A DNA stretch of 64,000 bases from Hanleya hanleyi (Eukaryota > Mollusca > Polyplacophora > Lepidopleurida > Hanleyidae). Under the pieces are notes generated by a model. It made no database searches. It saw nothing but the letters and a program-made list of their open reading frames with translations, and was not told the origin of the DNA. Location of the stretch: contig JAVTVY010019538.1 of the NCBI GenBank assembly GCA_036873755.1, positions 1 to 64,000 of the forward strand. Direction: 5' to 3'. The first letter of the stretch is position 1. Each line of letters begins with the position of its first letter. Position numbers and translations under genes: made by a program. Positions 42,015 to 52,738 of this stretch are shown in pieces.

Positions 42015-43270
42015 AGTAGTATTGTTAGGTGAAAAAAGATAACATTGACCTCATCTTTGTCCCCACCGGCTAAAATTTAAGGGGGTACTTGGTCGATGGG
42101 GGAGGAAAACTACCTCCAACACAGAAGAGTTCCAATGGGGAGGTAACTCTTGATGCACTTTTGTGATTTTTGGCAAATGCCGGGTTATCTTCCCTGATTC
42201 GAACATTTGCATATTAAATCTATACATGAAAATGCCTGTATGGGGTATGGATGGTCCGATTGGGTCGTATGAGGTACCAATGTAAAGGATTCGTGAAGGG
42301 ACATCTGATGGGCTGGATGTGGGGTTGAAATATCGTCATTCTGCGCATGCGCGGTGGACCAAGGGTATGGAAATAGACGTTTTGGGATCTAGGGGAGCCA
42401 CTATTGGTCCGATGGAGTAGAGTGAGGTATCAATGTGAAGCATATGTGAGGGGGCATCCGACGGGTGAGTGTGGGGTTCAAATATCGTCATTCTGCGCAT
42501 GCGCGGTAGACCAAGGGTATGGAATAGACGTTTTGGGATCTAGGGGAGCCCCTAATGGGCCGATGGAGTCGAGTGAGGTATCACTGTGAAGCCTATGTGA
42601 GAGGGCATCCGCCTGGACTAGTATCTCGGCCGTTGTCACCATTCTGCGCATGCGCAAACAGGGAATTGTGGAAAAAGGGTATGGAAATAGACGTTTTGGG
42701 GTCTGGATGGGCCACTAGTGGTCCTATGGAGTCGTATCAGGTATCAATGTGAAGCCTAGGTCAGGGGGCATCCGACGGGGTGGGTGTGACGTGGAACTGA
42801 CGTCATTCTGCGCATGCGCAGTAGACCAAGTGTATGGCCACTATTGATCCTATGGAATCGTATGAGGTATCAATGTGAAGCATTCGTGAAGGAGCATCTG
42901 ACTGGGTGGATGTGGGGTAGGAATATCGTCATTCTGCGCATGCGCGGTGGACAAAGGGTATGGAAATAGACGTTTTGGGGTCTGGGTGGGCCACTAGTGG
43001 TCCTATGGAGTCGAGTGAGGTATCAATGTGAAGCCTATGTGAGGGGCATCTGCCTGGACTAGTGTGTCGTCCGTGTTCAACATTCTGCGCATGCGCAGAC
43101 AGGGAATTGTGAGAAAAGTGCATTGAAATGAACGTTTTAGGATCTAGGGGAGCCCCTAATGGGCCGATGGAGCCGTATGAGGTATCACTGTGAAGCCTAT
43201 GTGAGAGGGCATCGGCCTGGATTAGTATCTCGGCCGTTGTCTACATTCTGCGCATGCGCAAACAGGGAAT
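42015..43270. repeat. E3 left terminal array
   Basis: After a 200-bp unique end (GGTGGGGACAAAGATGAGG and ACCTCCAACACAGAAGAGTT blocks, inverse on the right) come about seven units. GCGCATGCGC palindromes lie near 42344, 42496, 42648, 42810, 42942, 43088 and 43248. Each unit has TGGAAATAGACGTTTTGGG and GAGGTATCAATGTGAAGC. The units are close relatives of those in E1 and E2. Confidence 0.9.
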
Positions 43271-43440
43271 TGTGAGCAACGTCCGCCAACGCCAAGCTCA
43301 ACGCTTCAACGCCCTGGTGAATTAGCCCAAAAGCTCTGATTTTCATGGAATTGTCACTAATTCATTGGAAATGCAGTGACGACCGTCAACGTCCGCCTTA
43401 ACGCCCTAGCATAACGCCTTGACGCCATGATATACACAGA
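43270..43440. repeat. AACGCC-rich block (E3 left)
   Basis: CCAACGCC, CTTCAACGCC, CCTTAACGCC, CATAACGCC and TGACGCC occur within 170 bp. The inverse block is at 47675-47840 and a related one at 2035-2170 in E0. Confidence 0.7.
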
Positions 43441-43503
43441 TGAGAGAACAATAACAACAAGGATGAGAGAACAACAACAACAACAAGTTTTTTTTTCATA
43501 TAG

Positions 43504-43566
43504 TTTATTTTCCCCTCCATCAGAACATACCCACGTTGGGGGAGCCGCGTCGGGGTATGTTTACAA
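43504..43566 (-). promoter_or_regulatory. Conserved 3' stem-loop plus AATAAA (copy 6)
   Basis: GTAAACATACCCCGACGCGG, then CTCCCCCAACGTGGGTATG, GATGGAGGGG and AATAAA on the minus strand, after the helical gene. Confidence 0.8.
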
Positions 43567-43718
43567 TTCAAGAATACTCTTGTCCAATCAGAGACCGCCA
43601 TTTGGTCCTGCCATATTCGTTCTTGCCCGTTAGATGTATTCTCGGCTGCACTTGTTCAATCAGAAGCCTTCCTTAAGAAAGTCCCATCTTCGGCCCTGTT
43701 CGCTCTGATCCGTTTGTT

Positions 43719-44331
43719 CTAATCGTCGTCGGTCAGGCCTGGATATTCGTTGGGCAACATATCCTGAAACAGTTGTTTGCGCATTCTAATCGCATTTTCC
43801 AGGGCCTCGGTGGGTGGTAACCCCATAGCCTCTTCCAAGTGACGCTTGGTCTTCATGATGGACCTGTGCGTGGGGTCGCCTTTCATTTCAAGCGGTAGTA
43901 AGATACTGTTCATAGATCGCCATGGCTGTTTTCCTGATGCGGGGCCGCATTTCGGTGTACGCCTGTTGTAAGTTATCCTGTGCCGCGTCCTCGATCGCTT
44001 CAGCGTGAGTATTGATAGCTGCTGTCACAATACGATCCCAGAAGGTAGGTTCTGCCTCACTTTCCTGGGATGTAGGCTGACTATCTGAGGTCAAGCTCTC
44101 CATATCAGTAGATAGACTGTCAGCAATCTTGGATTCGGTATCAGTCGATACACTCTCATCGATCTCTGTATCAGCATCCGATTCAACGGACTCCTCGACG
44201 TCTTCAATCCCATGTATATTTTTCTGGTGTCGCATCATATCGTAATGTCTGGAGAACGTGCGTTCACACTCAGAACAAGTATAAGCCATGTTGACGGTTG
44301 AACGTCGACTGTGCGTGTTTTGGGAATACAC
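43719..44331 (-). pseudogene. C2H2/helical Polinton protein, frameshifted (E3 left)
   Basis: The likely start is MAYTCSECERTF, a single C2H2 finger (C-x2-C-x12-H-x4-H). An acidic Ser/Asp/Glu-rich linker and a helical region (FWDRIVTAAINTHAEAI, MRPRIRKTAMAIYEQYL) follow. After YLTT a one-base frame change leads to KGDPTHRSIMKTKRHLEEAM and MRKQLFQDMLPN, ending in TDDD. Animal Polintons commonly encode such zinc-finger/helical proteins of unknown function, in one frame as I remember them. Hence this copy is probably broken, although overlapping genes are not excluded. Confidence 0.7.
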
Positions 44332-44458
44332 TCGCTTTCATAGACAGTAACGCCCGCCAACGCCCACTGTTACGCCTTAACGCCCTATATGTACGCCTTA
44401 ACGTTCGTCTCAACGCTTTAACACACTTTCTTAACGCTTTAACGTCGTTTAATGATGC
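44330..44458. repeat. AACGCC/AACGCTTTAACG block upstream of the helical gene
   Basis: TAACGCCCGCCAACGCCCAC, CTTAACGCC, CAACGCTTTAAC and TTAACGCTTTAACGTCG lie between two genes, where the promoter of the helical gene should be. Confidence 0.65.
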
Positions 44459-45650
44459 GTTCAAACAAATGTTGCTTTTGTGCTATTGCTCTGACATACG
44501 CCGCTTTCCAGTTCATGCCCGAGGTTTTCAACATCGACGCTGTTCTTTCGATTTCCATATGGACTGAGTCCTTGTCCAACAATTTCATATGGGTCACGAG
44601 GTCGACATACTGCTGACGTAAAGCCCGTCGTAGTCTGGGTGCCAATCTGTTATGGGCTAAAATTGCGGCTTCGTTTTTCGAATATCCTTTGTGTTGAAAC
44701 TTGTTTTCTGTGTCCCTCAACGTCTCGCCCATCTCGACGTCCATACTTTCTTTGAACAAATCCTTCCATAGCCTCGAGTTCACATTATGTTCATTCCCTT
44801 GTACGGGTACGGGTTGGGCCTTCACGGTTGGATGATATTCCGGGACTGATGGTATGAAGCGGACCTGCTGTATGGGGGTGGGTTGCTGCTGCTGCTCTGC
44901 CAGGAGTGGACTCGGCGGATGGTGTAGGGGTATATGGCGTTGCGGTGATTCCTCGCCGGGTAACAGGTGGGTCGTCAGCCGACGATCTTCGGGGGTATGG
45001 GCCTTTAAATCTACGAACAGGTAGCCGTACGGACGACTTGTCGCCCCTTGAAACGCCTGCATGAAATGGTCGATGTTCTGAGGATAAATTCGACTACCAA
45101 ACACACGGATTTGTGCTCTGTCAATGGGATTGGAGAACAACACAAAGTATTGGCAGTTCAAGGCAATATCTCTGGACGCCTTCCCTTGAGGAAAGAGATT
45201 CTGGGTCAAATAGATGACGGACAGATTCCGATGATGGGATCCTTTAGTAAACAAGTCGGCGACGTGTGAATTGTCCTTGGCCGCACTCATCAGATCATCT
45301 AGCACTACCACGTTGGTCTGCTCGGGGTCAAAGTAATACGGTTCGTTTATGTCGTGGGGAATCCCTGGGACGAAGCTCACATTCTGTAACCTTGTAGTTT
45401 CGTAGGCGGGCTGCCATTGGCTATAACACCAAACAACACATATCTGGGGTTGCCACACCTGCCTCTAAGAACTTCATCACCCAGGACGTCTTTCCACATG
45501 CCGTAGGGCCGCTCACCGTCATCGTATAGGGGTGCTCTACTGTTCTTGTTGGACCTATAGCGGGACTCGGCTGTGTCTCTTGGTTGTGTTTGCATTGAAT
45601 GTGCCTGAGCATACTATCGCGACGAGAGAAGGTTCTCTGACAGAACGTAC
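44439..45650 (-). pseudogene. Zinc-finger/packaging ATPase, left copy (E3)
   Basis: Same gene as 46292 on the right. The downstream 340 codons are open, with Walker B VVVLDDLMSA, GSHHRNLSVIYLTQNLFPQG, a Gln/Pro-rich linker and a complete helical C-terminus ending FERIIKRR. Near 45450 a 5-bp loss shifts the frame just after Walker A, and the zinc-finger start is also out of frame. It therefore keeps the C-terminus that the right copy lost, and lost the N-terminus that the right copy kept. Confidence 0.82.
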
Positions 45651-45779
45651 ACGTACACGCACATGTACATCAGTCGACCAATACATATGGACTGATGATG
45701 GACACATGTTCATTCTTATATTTACAGACTCTACCACCATCACACACACCACCACCAACTCCACCAACACCACCGCCAC

Positions 45780-46190
45780 ACACCACCAACGCCACCACTA
45801 ACGCCACCACCGGGCGTTGACGGGCGTCAACGCCCGGTGGTGGTGGTAGCCCCCGTGTGGCAGCGCTCTTGGATCGGAGCTCTCGGAGCTCAAAGCTTGT
45901 GGAACTCAGAGCTCGGAAATAACGTCATCGCAGGCATGCGCGTGTACCTGTTCTGCACCCGCACCCTGGTGTACCCTATTCCCTACGGGCTATAGGATAC
46001 AGGGTGCAGCACAGGTACACGCGCATGCCTGCGATGACATCATATCGGAGCTCTGAGTTCCACAAGCTTTGAGCTCCGAGAGCTCCGATCCAAGAGCTCT
46101 GCCACACGGGGGCTACCACCACCACCGGGCGTTGACGACCGTCAACGCCCGATGGTGGCGTTGGTGGTGGCGTTGATGGTGTGTGGCGGT
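45780..46190. repeat. Central palindrome of E3
   Basis: Long inverted repeat with arms CACCACCACCGGGCGTTGAC, GCTCTTGGATCGGAGCTC and GGCATGCGCGTGTACCTG, and a short asymmetric centre near 45984 (CCCTATTCCCTACGGGC). GAGCTC and AAGCTT palindromes inside each arm add smaller hairpins. Confidence 0.85.
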
Positions 46191-46291
46191 GGTGTTGGTG
46201 GAGTTGGTGGTGGTGTGTGTGGTGGTGGTAGAGTCTGTAAATATAGGAATGAACATGTGTCCATCATCAGTCCATATGTATTGGTCGACTG

Positions 46292-47391
46292 ATGAACATG
46301 TCGTGTACGTTCTGTCAGAGAACCTTCTCTCGTCGCGATAGTATGCTCAGCCACATTCAATGCAAACACAACCAAGAGACACAGCCGAGTCCCGCTATAG
46401 GTCCAACAAGAACAGTAGAGCATCCCTATACGATGACGGTGAGCGGCCCTACGGCATGTGGAAAGACGTCCTGGGTGATGAAGTTCTTAGAGGCAGGTGT
46501 GGCAACCCAAGCTCCGACACGTGTTGTTTGGTGTTATAGCCAATGGCAGCCCGCCTACGAAACTACAAGGTTACAGAATGTGAGCTTCGTCCCAGGGATT
46601 CCCCACGACATAAACGAACCGTATTACTTTGACCCCGAGCAGACCAACGTGGTAGTGCTAGATGATCTGATGAGTGCGGTCAAGGACAATTCACACGTCG
46701 CCGACTTGTTTACTAAAGGATCCCATCATCGGAATCTGTCCGTCATCTATTTGACCCAGAATCTCTTTCCTCAAGGGAAGGCGTCCAGAGATATTGCCTT
46801 GAACTGCCAATACTTTGTGTTGTTCTCCAATCCCATTGACAGAGCACAAATCCGTGTGTTTGGTAGTCGAATTTATCCTCAGAACATCGACCATTTCATG
46901 CAGGCGTTTCAAGGGGCGACAAGTCGTCCGTACGGCTACCTGTTCGTAGATTTAAAGGCCCATATCCCCGAAGATCGTCGGCTGACGACCCACCTGTTAC
47001 CCGGCGAGGAATCACCGCAACGCCATATACCCCTACACCATCCGCCGAGTCCACTCCTGGCAGAGCAGCAGCAGCAACCCACCCCCATACAGCAGGTCCG
47101 CTTCATACCATCAGTCCCGGAATATCATCCAACCGTGAAGGCCCAACCCGTACCCGTACAAGGGAATGAACATAATGTGAACTCGAGGCTATGGAAGGAT
47201 TTGTTCAAAGAAAGTATGGACGTCGAGATGGGCGAGACGTTGAGGGACACAGAAAACAAGACCAAGCGTCACTTGGAAGAGGCTATGGGGTTACACCCAC
47301 CGAGGCCCTGGAAAATGCGATTAGAATGCGCAAACAACTGTTTCAGGATATGTTGCCCAACGAATATCCAGGTCTGACCGACGACGATTAG
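46292..47391 (+). pseudogene. Zinc-finger/packaging ATPase, right copy with fused tail (E3)
   Basis: Open from ATG 46292 to 47377. A C2H2 finger (residues 5-26) is joined by a short linker to an A32-like ATPase: Walker A GPTACGKT at residues 52-59, Walker B NVVVLDDLM at about 119-127. The conserved DIALNCQYFVLFSNP and GYLFVDLK follow, then a Pro/Gln linker. At about 47262 a deletion joins TLRDTENK to TKRHLEEAM of the helical gene, removing the ATPase C-terminus and most of that gene. One further lost base then garbles the tail, whose proper frame ends at 47391 (TDDD). Packaging motor by family; the N-terminal finger is an addition absent from E1 and E2. Confidence 0.85.
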
Positions 47392-47544
47392 AACAAACGG
47401 ATGAGAGCGAACAGGGCCGAAGATGGGACTTTCTTAAAAACGGCTTCTGATTGAACAAGTGCAGCCGAGAATACATCTAACGGGCAAGAACGAATATGGC
47501 AGGACCAAATGGCGGTCTCTGATTGGACAAGAGTATTCTTGAAT

Positions 47545-47606
47545 TGTAAACCTACCCCGACGCGGCTCCCCCAGCGTGGGTATGTTATGATGGAGGGGAA
47601 AATAAA
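47545..47606 (+). promoter_or_regulatory. Conserved 3' stem-loop plus AATAAA (copy 7)
   Basis: CTACCCCGACGCGGCTCCCC, then CAGCGTGGGTATG, GATGGAGGGG and AATAAA at 47601-47606. Confidence 0.8.
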
Positions 47607-47674
47607 CTATATGAAAAAAAAGTTGTTGTTATTGTTGTTCTCTCATCCTTGTTGTTATTGTTCTCTCATCTGTG

Positions 47675-49120
47675 TATATCATGGTGTCAAGGCGTTATGC
47701 TAGGGCGTTAAGGCGGACGTTGACGGTCGTCACTGCATTTCCAATGAATTAGTGACAATTCCATGAAAATCAGAGCTTTTGGGCTAATTCACCAGGGCGT
47801 TGAAGCGTTGAGCTTGGCGTTGGCGGGCGTTGCTCACAATTCCCTGTTTGCGCATGCGCAGAATGTAGACAACGGCCGAGATATTAGTCCAGGCCGATGC
47901 CCTCTCACATAGGCTTCACAGTGATACCTCATACGGCTCCATCGGCCCATTAGGGGCTCCCCTAGATACTAAAACGTTCATTTCAATGCACTTTTCCCAC
48001 AATTCCCTGTCTGCGCATGCGCAGAATGTTGAACACGGACGACACACTAGTCCAGGCAGATGCCCCTCACATAGGCTTCACATTGATACCTCACTCGACT
48101 CCATAGGACCACTAGTGGCCCACCCAGACCCCAAAACGTCTATTTCCATACCCTTTGTCCACCGCGCATGCGCAGAATGACGTTATTCCTACCCCACATC
48201 CATCCAGTCAGATGCTCCTTCACGAATGTTTCACATTGATACCTCATACGATTCCATAGGACCAATAGTGGCCCACCTCGACCTCAAAACGTATATTTCC
48301 ATACTCTTGGTCTACTGCGCATGCGCAGAATGACGTCAGTTCCACGTCATTCCCACCCCGTCGGATGCCCCCTGACCTAGGCTTCAAATTGATACCTGAT
48401 ACGACTCCATAGGACCACTAGTGGCCCATCCAGACCCAAAACGTCTATTTCCATACCCTTTTCCCACAATTCCCTGTTTGCGCATGCGCAGAATGGTGAC
48501 AACGGCCGAGATACAAGTCCAGGCGGATGCCCTCTCACATAGGCTTCACAGTGATACCTCACTCGACTCCATCGGCCCATTAGGGACTCCCCTAGATCCC
48601 AAAACGTCTATTCCATACCCTTGGTCTACCGTGCATGCGCAGAATGACGATATATCAACCCCACACCCACCCGTCGGATGCCCCCTCACATATGCTTCAC
48701 ATTGATACCTCACTCTACTCCATCGGACCAATAGTGGCTCCCCTAGATCCCAAAACGTCTATTTCCATACCCTTGGTCCACCGCGCATGCGTAGAATGAC
48801 GATATTTCAACCCCACACCCAGCCCATCAGATGCCCCATTCACGAATCCTTTACATTGATACCTCATACGACCCAATCGGACCATCCATACCCCATACAG
48901 GCATTTTCCTGTATAGATTTAATATGCAAATGTTCGAATCAGGGAAGATAACCCGGCATTTGCCAAAAATCACAAAAGTGCATCAAGAGTTACCTCCCCA
49001 TTGGAACTCTTCTGTGTTGGAGGTAGTTTTCCTCCCCATCGACCAAGTACCCCCTTAAATTTTACCCGGTGGGGACAAAAATGAGGTCAATGTTATCTTT
49101 TTTCACCTAACAATACTACT
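47675..49120. repeat. E3 right terminal array and AACGCC block
   Basis: Inverse of 42015-43440. GCGCATGCGC or a one-base variant lies near 47850, 48015, 48165, 48318, 48480, 48640 and 48784. It ends CAATACTACT at 49120. Confidence 0.9.
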
Positions 49121-49146
49121 AGCGTCATCATGATCAGCGTCTGAGA

Positions 49147-49395
49147 GGATCAAACAAGGTCAAAGTGGAGCCAACGGGGTCAAGATGGAGCAAACAGGGT
49201 CAAAGATGAGCAAACAAAGAGGATCAAACAAGGTCAAAGAAGAGCAAATGTGGTCAATGAACAGAAAACAGGGTCAGAGAGGACCATATATACGAAATTT
49301 AATACTTCTGGGTAATAAAAGTGGGTGATTAAGTGAATGAGTGAGTGGGTGAGTGACTAAGGGAGTGGGTAAGTAAGTAAGTAAGTGAATCAGTA
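49147..49395. repeat. GATCAAACAAGGTCAAAG minisatellite and GTGA-type microsatellite
   Basis: About eight diverged 18-bp units, then GTGAGTGAGTGG and GTAAGTAAGTAA runs. Confidence 0.75.
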
Positions 49396-49439
49396 AATGA
49401 TACCTTTCTATATACAAATAATTATATTTTTCATTCATA

Positions 49440-50560
49440 TTACCGAAACATAACTGTCCTCAAATTTTGAAATAAATCCTTTCTCTGTCCAATATTCTGT
49501 TTGATAGTTTCCTCATAATTTACATTATTTATAATTTGAAGTTGACTGGCTCTCTTCAAAATTTCACTATGAATACATATAGAATAATTTTTCATCTCCT
49601 GACAACTGATTACGTGTTCGTTAAAATGTTGACGTAGTCTCTTTTTCATTATTGAAATATACTAGTAGTCCTTCTTTGCCATTTCACCCCATTCATCTTC
49701 ATAATAACCTTGTCTTACATACTGCTGCTTCAGCTTATCACTATCATCAACATATTCTTCCTTTATAGATCGGTAAACATATTTAATACACTTCTGAGTA
49801 TTTATGGATTGATCCAATTACGTGGGATATATACTGTTCTTCATAGTAACTCTCATCATCTGAAAGGTATTTTCTTTTACATTGTTCCATTCAGTCCGTA
49901 TTCGTCATCCGACCCAGACGCTGTTGGGTTTCACCATCTTCGTTCATGTTAAACAAAGGTAGAATTGTCCGTGTACATAGTCAATCACCTGCTCATAGAG
50001 TTTTTTTCTGTAAAATCTCCTTCCGTTTACTTCCGAGTATATTTTTCTTCAACCTTAGACCTTCAGACGTAGTTGGTTTGAGATCGACAAATAAATGTCC
50101 ATATGGTGAAGAGATTGGCTTCTTCATACGTGTAGACCAAATAATGAAATATGTTGGTTGTCTATGGATTTATTGAACTGACAATTCTGGCCGATATGTC
50201 TGGAGGCTTCAGCCTAATCGAATACATTCTGTACTATTTCAACAACAGATCCATGATCATGATGAGGTCATTTGGCAAACGGGTGTGGAATTTTTGTCTT
50301 GATTGTCCTTAAGATCATAAGATCGTCCACAATTATCAAATTCCTTAAAGCAAGATCAAAATAGTCATCATTATCGATTTTTAAAGGTTTACCCTTCATA
50401 AACTCTGTACCAGATACTCCCAGTACTATATCCTGGAATACTGGATGACATTTACCATATAAGTAAAGTCAGTATAGTCAGTTGAATCCTTCGTATCAGT
50501 ATCATGTGCAGTGTTATGAGACGCTTGATCCAATCTTTTTCCACCCTTCTGATGAGCTTC
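49440..50560 (-). pseudogene. Fossil packaging ATPase
   Basis: A 69-codon frame at 49440-49649 (RLRQHFNEHVISCQEM, NVNYEETIKQNIGQRKDLFQ) matches the C-terminus of the E3 ATPase. Upstream on the same strand, in several frames, are SPYGHLFVDLKP, ASRHIGQNCQF and IVDDLM, which match its core in the right order. The sequence is AT-rich and heavily decayed, so much older than E3. E2 starts 34 bp beyond its far end. Confidence 0.75.
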
Positions 50561-50593
50561 AGCACTCAAGAAATATTTCTACTGATCTACGTA

Positions 50594-52738
50594 AGTAGTA
50601 TACAGCATGCATTTAAACGCTCATAAAACCCGGATGTAGAGGTCATAGAGGTCAATTGTGAAATATTGACCAATCAAATGCGAGAATGTAGTTTGACTGC
50701 GCTTGGTGGTGACGTCATAATTGTGGATGTGCGCGTGAGGGACTGTGGGAGGTGGGACAAGATGGCGGCTGGTTTTAGTGTCGTGTGGGAGGTGGGACAA
50801 GATGGCGGCCGGTTTTAGTGTCGTGTGGGAGGTGGGACAAGATGGCGGCCTGTTTTAGTGTCGTGTGGGAGGTGGGACAAGATGGCGGTTGGTTTTAGTG
50901 TGTTGTGTGGGAGGTGGGACAAGATGGCGGGCCGTATTTGTGTGTTTTTGTGTGTTGTGTGGGAGGTGGGACAAGATGGCGGCCGGTTTTAGTGTCGTGT
51001 GGGAGGTGGGACAAGATGGCGGCGAGTTTTAGTGTCGTGTGGGAGGTGGGACAAGATGGCGGCCTGTTTTAGTGTCGTGTGGGAGGTGGGACAAGATGGC
51101 GGTCCGTTTTAGTGTGTTGTGTGGGAGGTGGGACAAGATGGCGGCCCGTATTTGTGTGTTGTGTGGGAGGTGGGACAAGATGGCGGCCTGTTTTAGTGTG
51201 TTGTGTGGGAGGTGGGATAAGATGGCGGCCGGTTTTAGTGTGTGGGAGGTGGACGGCATGTTCGGGCATGTTCGGGCAAAAAAAAAGTTCCGGCAAAAAA
51301 AAAAAAAAAAAAAAATGTATTCATGCGCGGTGATGCGGTTTGGCCGTGGTTTTGGCGGTGATTCGGTCTCGGGAAAAAGCTTCCGCGGAGAAAAAGTAGT
51401 CCCTAGATAAAATGGTCCGATGGGGTCGAGTGAGGTATCAAAGTGAAGGTTAGGTGAAGGAGCATCTGATGGGCTGGGCGCGGGGTTGAACTATCGGCAT
51501 TCTGCGCATGCGCGGAGGCCAAAGGGTATGAAAATAGCCTTTTTGGAGCTAGGAGATTGACTACTGGTCCAGTGGGGTCGAGTGAGGTATCGATGTGAAG
51601 CATTCGTGAAGGGGCATCTGATGGGCTGGGTGTGGGGTTGAAATATCGGCATTCTGCGCATGCGCGGTGGCCCAAGGGTATGGAAATAGCGGTTTTGGAG
51701 CTAGGGGAGTCCCTAATGGGCCAATGGAGTCGTATGAGGTATCAAAGTGAAGCATTCGTGAAGGGGCATCTGATGGACTGGGCGTGGGGTTGAAATATCG
51801 GCATTCTGCGCATGCGTGGTGACCCAAGGGTATGGAAATAGACGTTTTGGAGCTAGGGGAGCCCCTAATGGTCCAATGGGGTCGAGTGAGGTATCAAAGT
51901 GAAGCATTCGTGAAGGGGCATCTGATGGGCTGGATATGGGGCTGAACTATCGGCATTCTGCGCATGCGCGGTGGCCCAAGGGTATGAAAATAGCCGTGTT
52001 GGGAGCTAGGGAGCCCCTAATGGACCAATGGGGTCGAGTGAGGTATCAAAGTGAAGCTTATGTGAAGGGGCATCTGATGGGCTGGGTGTGGGGTTGAACT
52101 ATCGGCATTCTGCGCATGCGCGGTGGCCCAAGTGTATGAAAATAGCCGTGTTGGGATGTAGGGGAGCCCCTAATGCACCAATGGGGTCGAGTGAGGTATC
52201 TAAGTGAAGCATTCGTGAAGGGGCATCTGATGGGTTGGGTGTGCGGTAGGAATATCATTCTGCGCATGCGCAGATGCAATACGGAGGTCTCGTCCAATCA
52301 GAAGCGAGTATTTCAAATCCGTCCCAGAGCTCTCGTCCAATCAGAAGCGAGTATTTTGACCCGGTGCATTATGGGACATATCCAAGATGGCGGCACGTAT
52401 GTTCAAGATGGCGGCACATCCGGTGTCGAAAACTGGCCATTTTGTCGGATGTGGTCACTTAGTGTCGAAAACTGGACCCTGTATGACGTCACTTCCGGGT
52501 TTTTCACTAAAAACTACATCCAAACATAGAAGAGTTCCTAATGTTTCCTCTTAGACGTCCGTATGTTCAATCGCCGGTGGGTTTTCCCGCCCCGCCCCAG
52601 CGCCCCGCAGCGCGAGCGCGCGCGCGAGTTCTCCGGAAGTGCGCGTCATCCCCGGCAGTGCGCGCGCGGACGCGGGTCAAAAGGTCAAAGGGTCACCTCC
52701 AGGTCAGACGGTCCAATGTCCAATGAGACAATGTTGCG
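50594..52738. repeat. E2 left TIR (2,145 bp)
   Basis: Outer unique part, then the AAGATGGCGG array, a GCGGTGATGCGGTTTGG block, six about 153-bp units (GCGCATGCGC or variant near 51502, 51655, 51808, 51958, 52114 and 52260), two CAAGATGGCGGCAC motifs, and a GCGC-rich inner end. Nearly identical to the right TIR. Confidence 0.93.
50748..51250. repeat. YY1-like AAGATGGCGGC tandem array
   Basis: Twelve units of about 40-50 bp: GTGTGGGAGGTGGGACAAGA, TGGCGGCCGGTTTTAGTGT. Each contains ACAAGATGGCGG. It opens Trp/Gly-rich frames that are only repeat translations. The inverse array begins near 63760 and runs off the window. Confidence 0.9.

Larger units (their letters stand above)
42015..49120. mobile_element. 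Fold-back Polinton derivative E3 (7,106 bp)
   Basis: It starts AGTAGTATTGTTAGGTG at 42015 and ends with the inverse at 49120. The flanks AACGTC (42009-42014) and AGCGTC (49121-49126) are a 6-bp target duplication with one mismatch. The whole element is one inverted repeat centred near 45984: each half has the terminal array, a 3' stem-loop, the tail of a helical gene and a zinc-finger/ATPase gene. The right half lacks about 850 bp. It has no capsid, protease or integrase genes, so it is non-autonomous. Confidence 0.9.

Noticed and set aside
50740..51410. Trp/Gly-rich and His/Pro-rich repeat proteins at both ends of E2
   Set aside because: Translations of the AAGATGGCGG array in the TIR.
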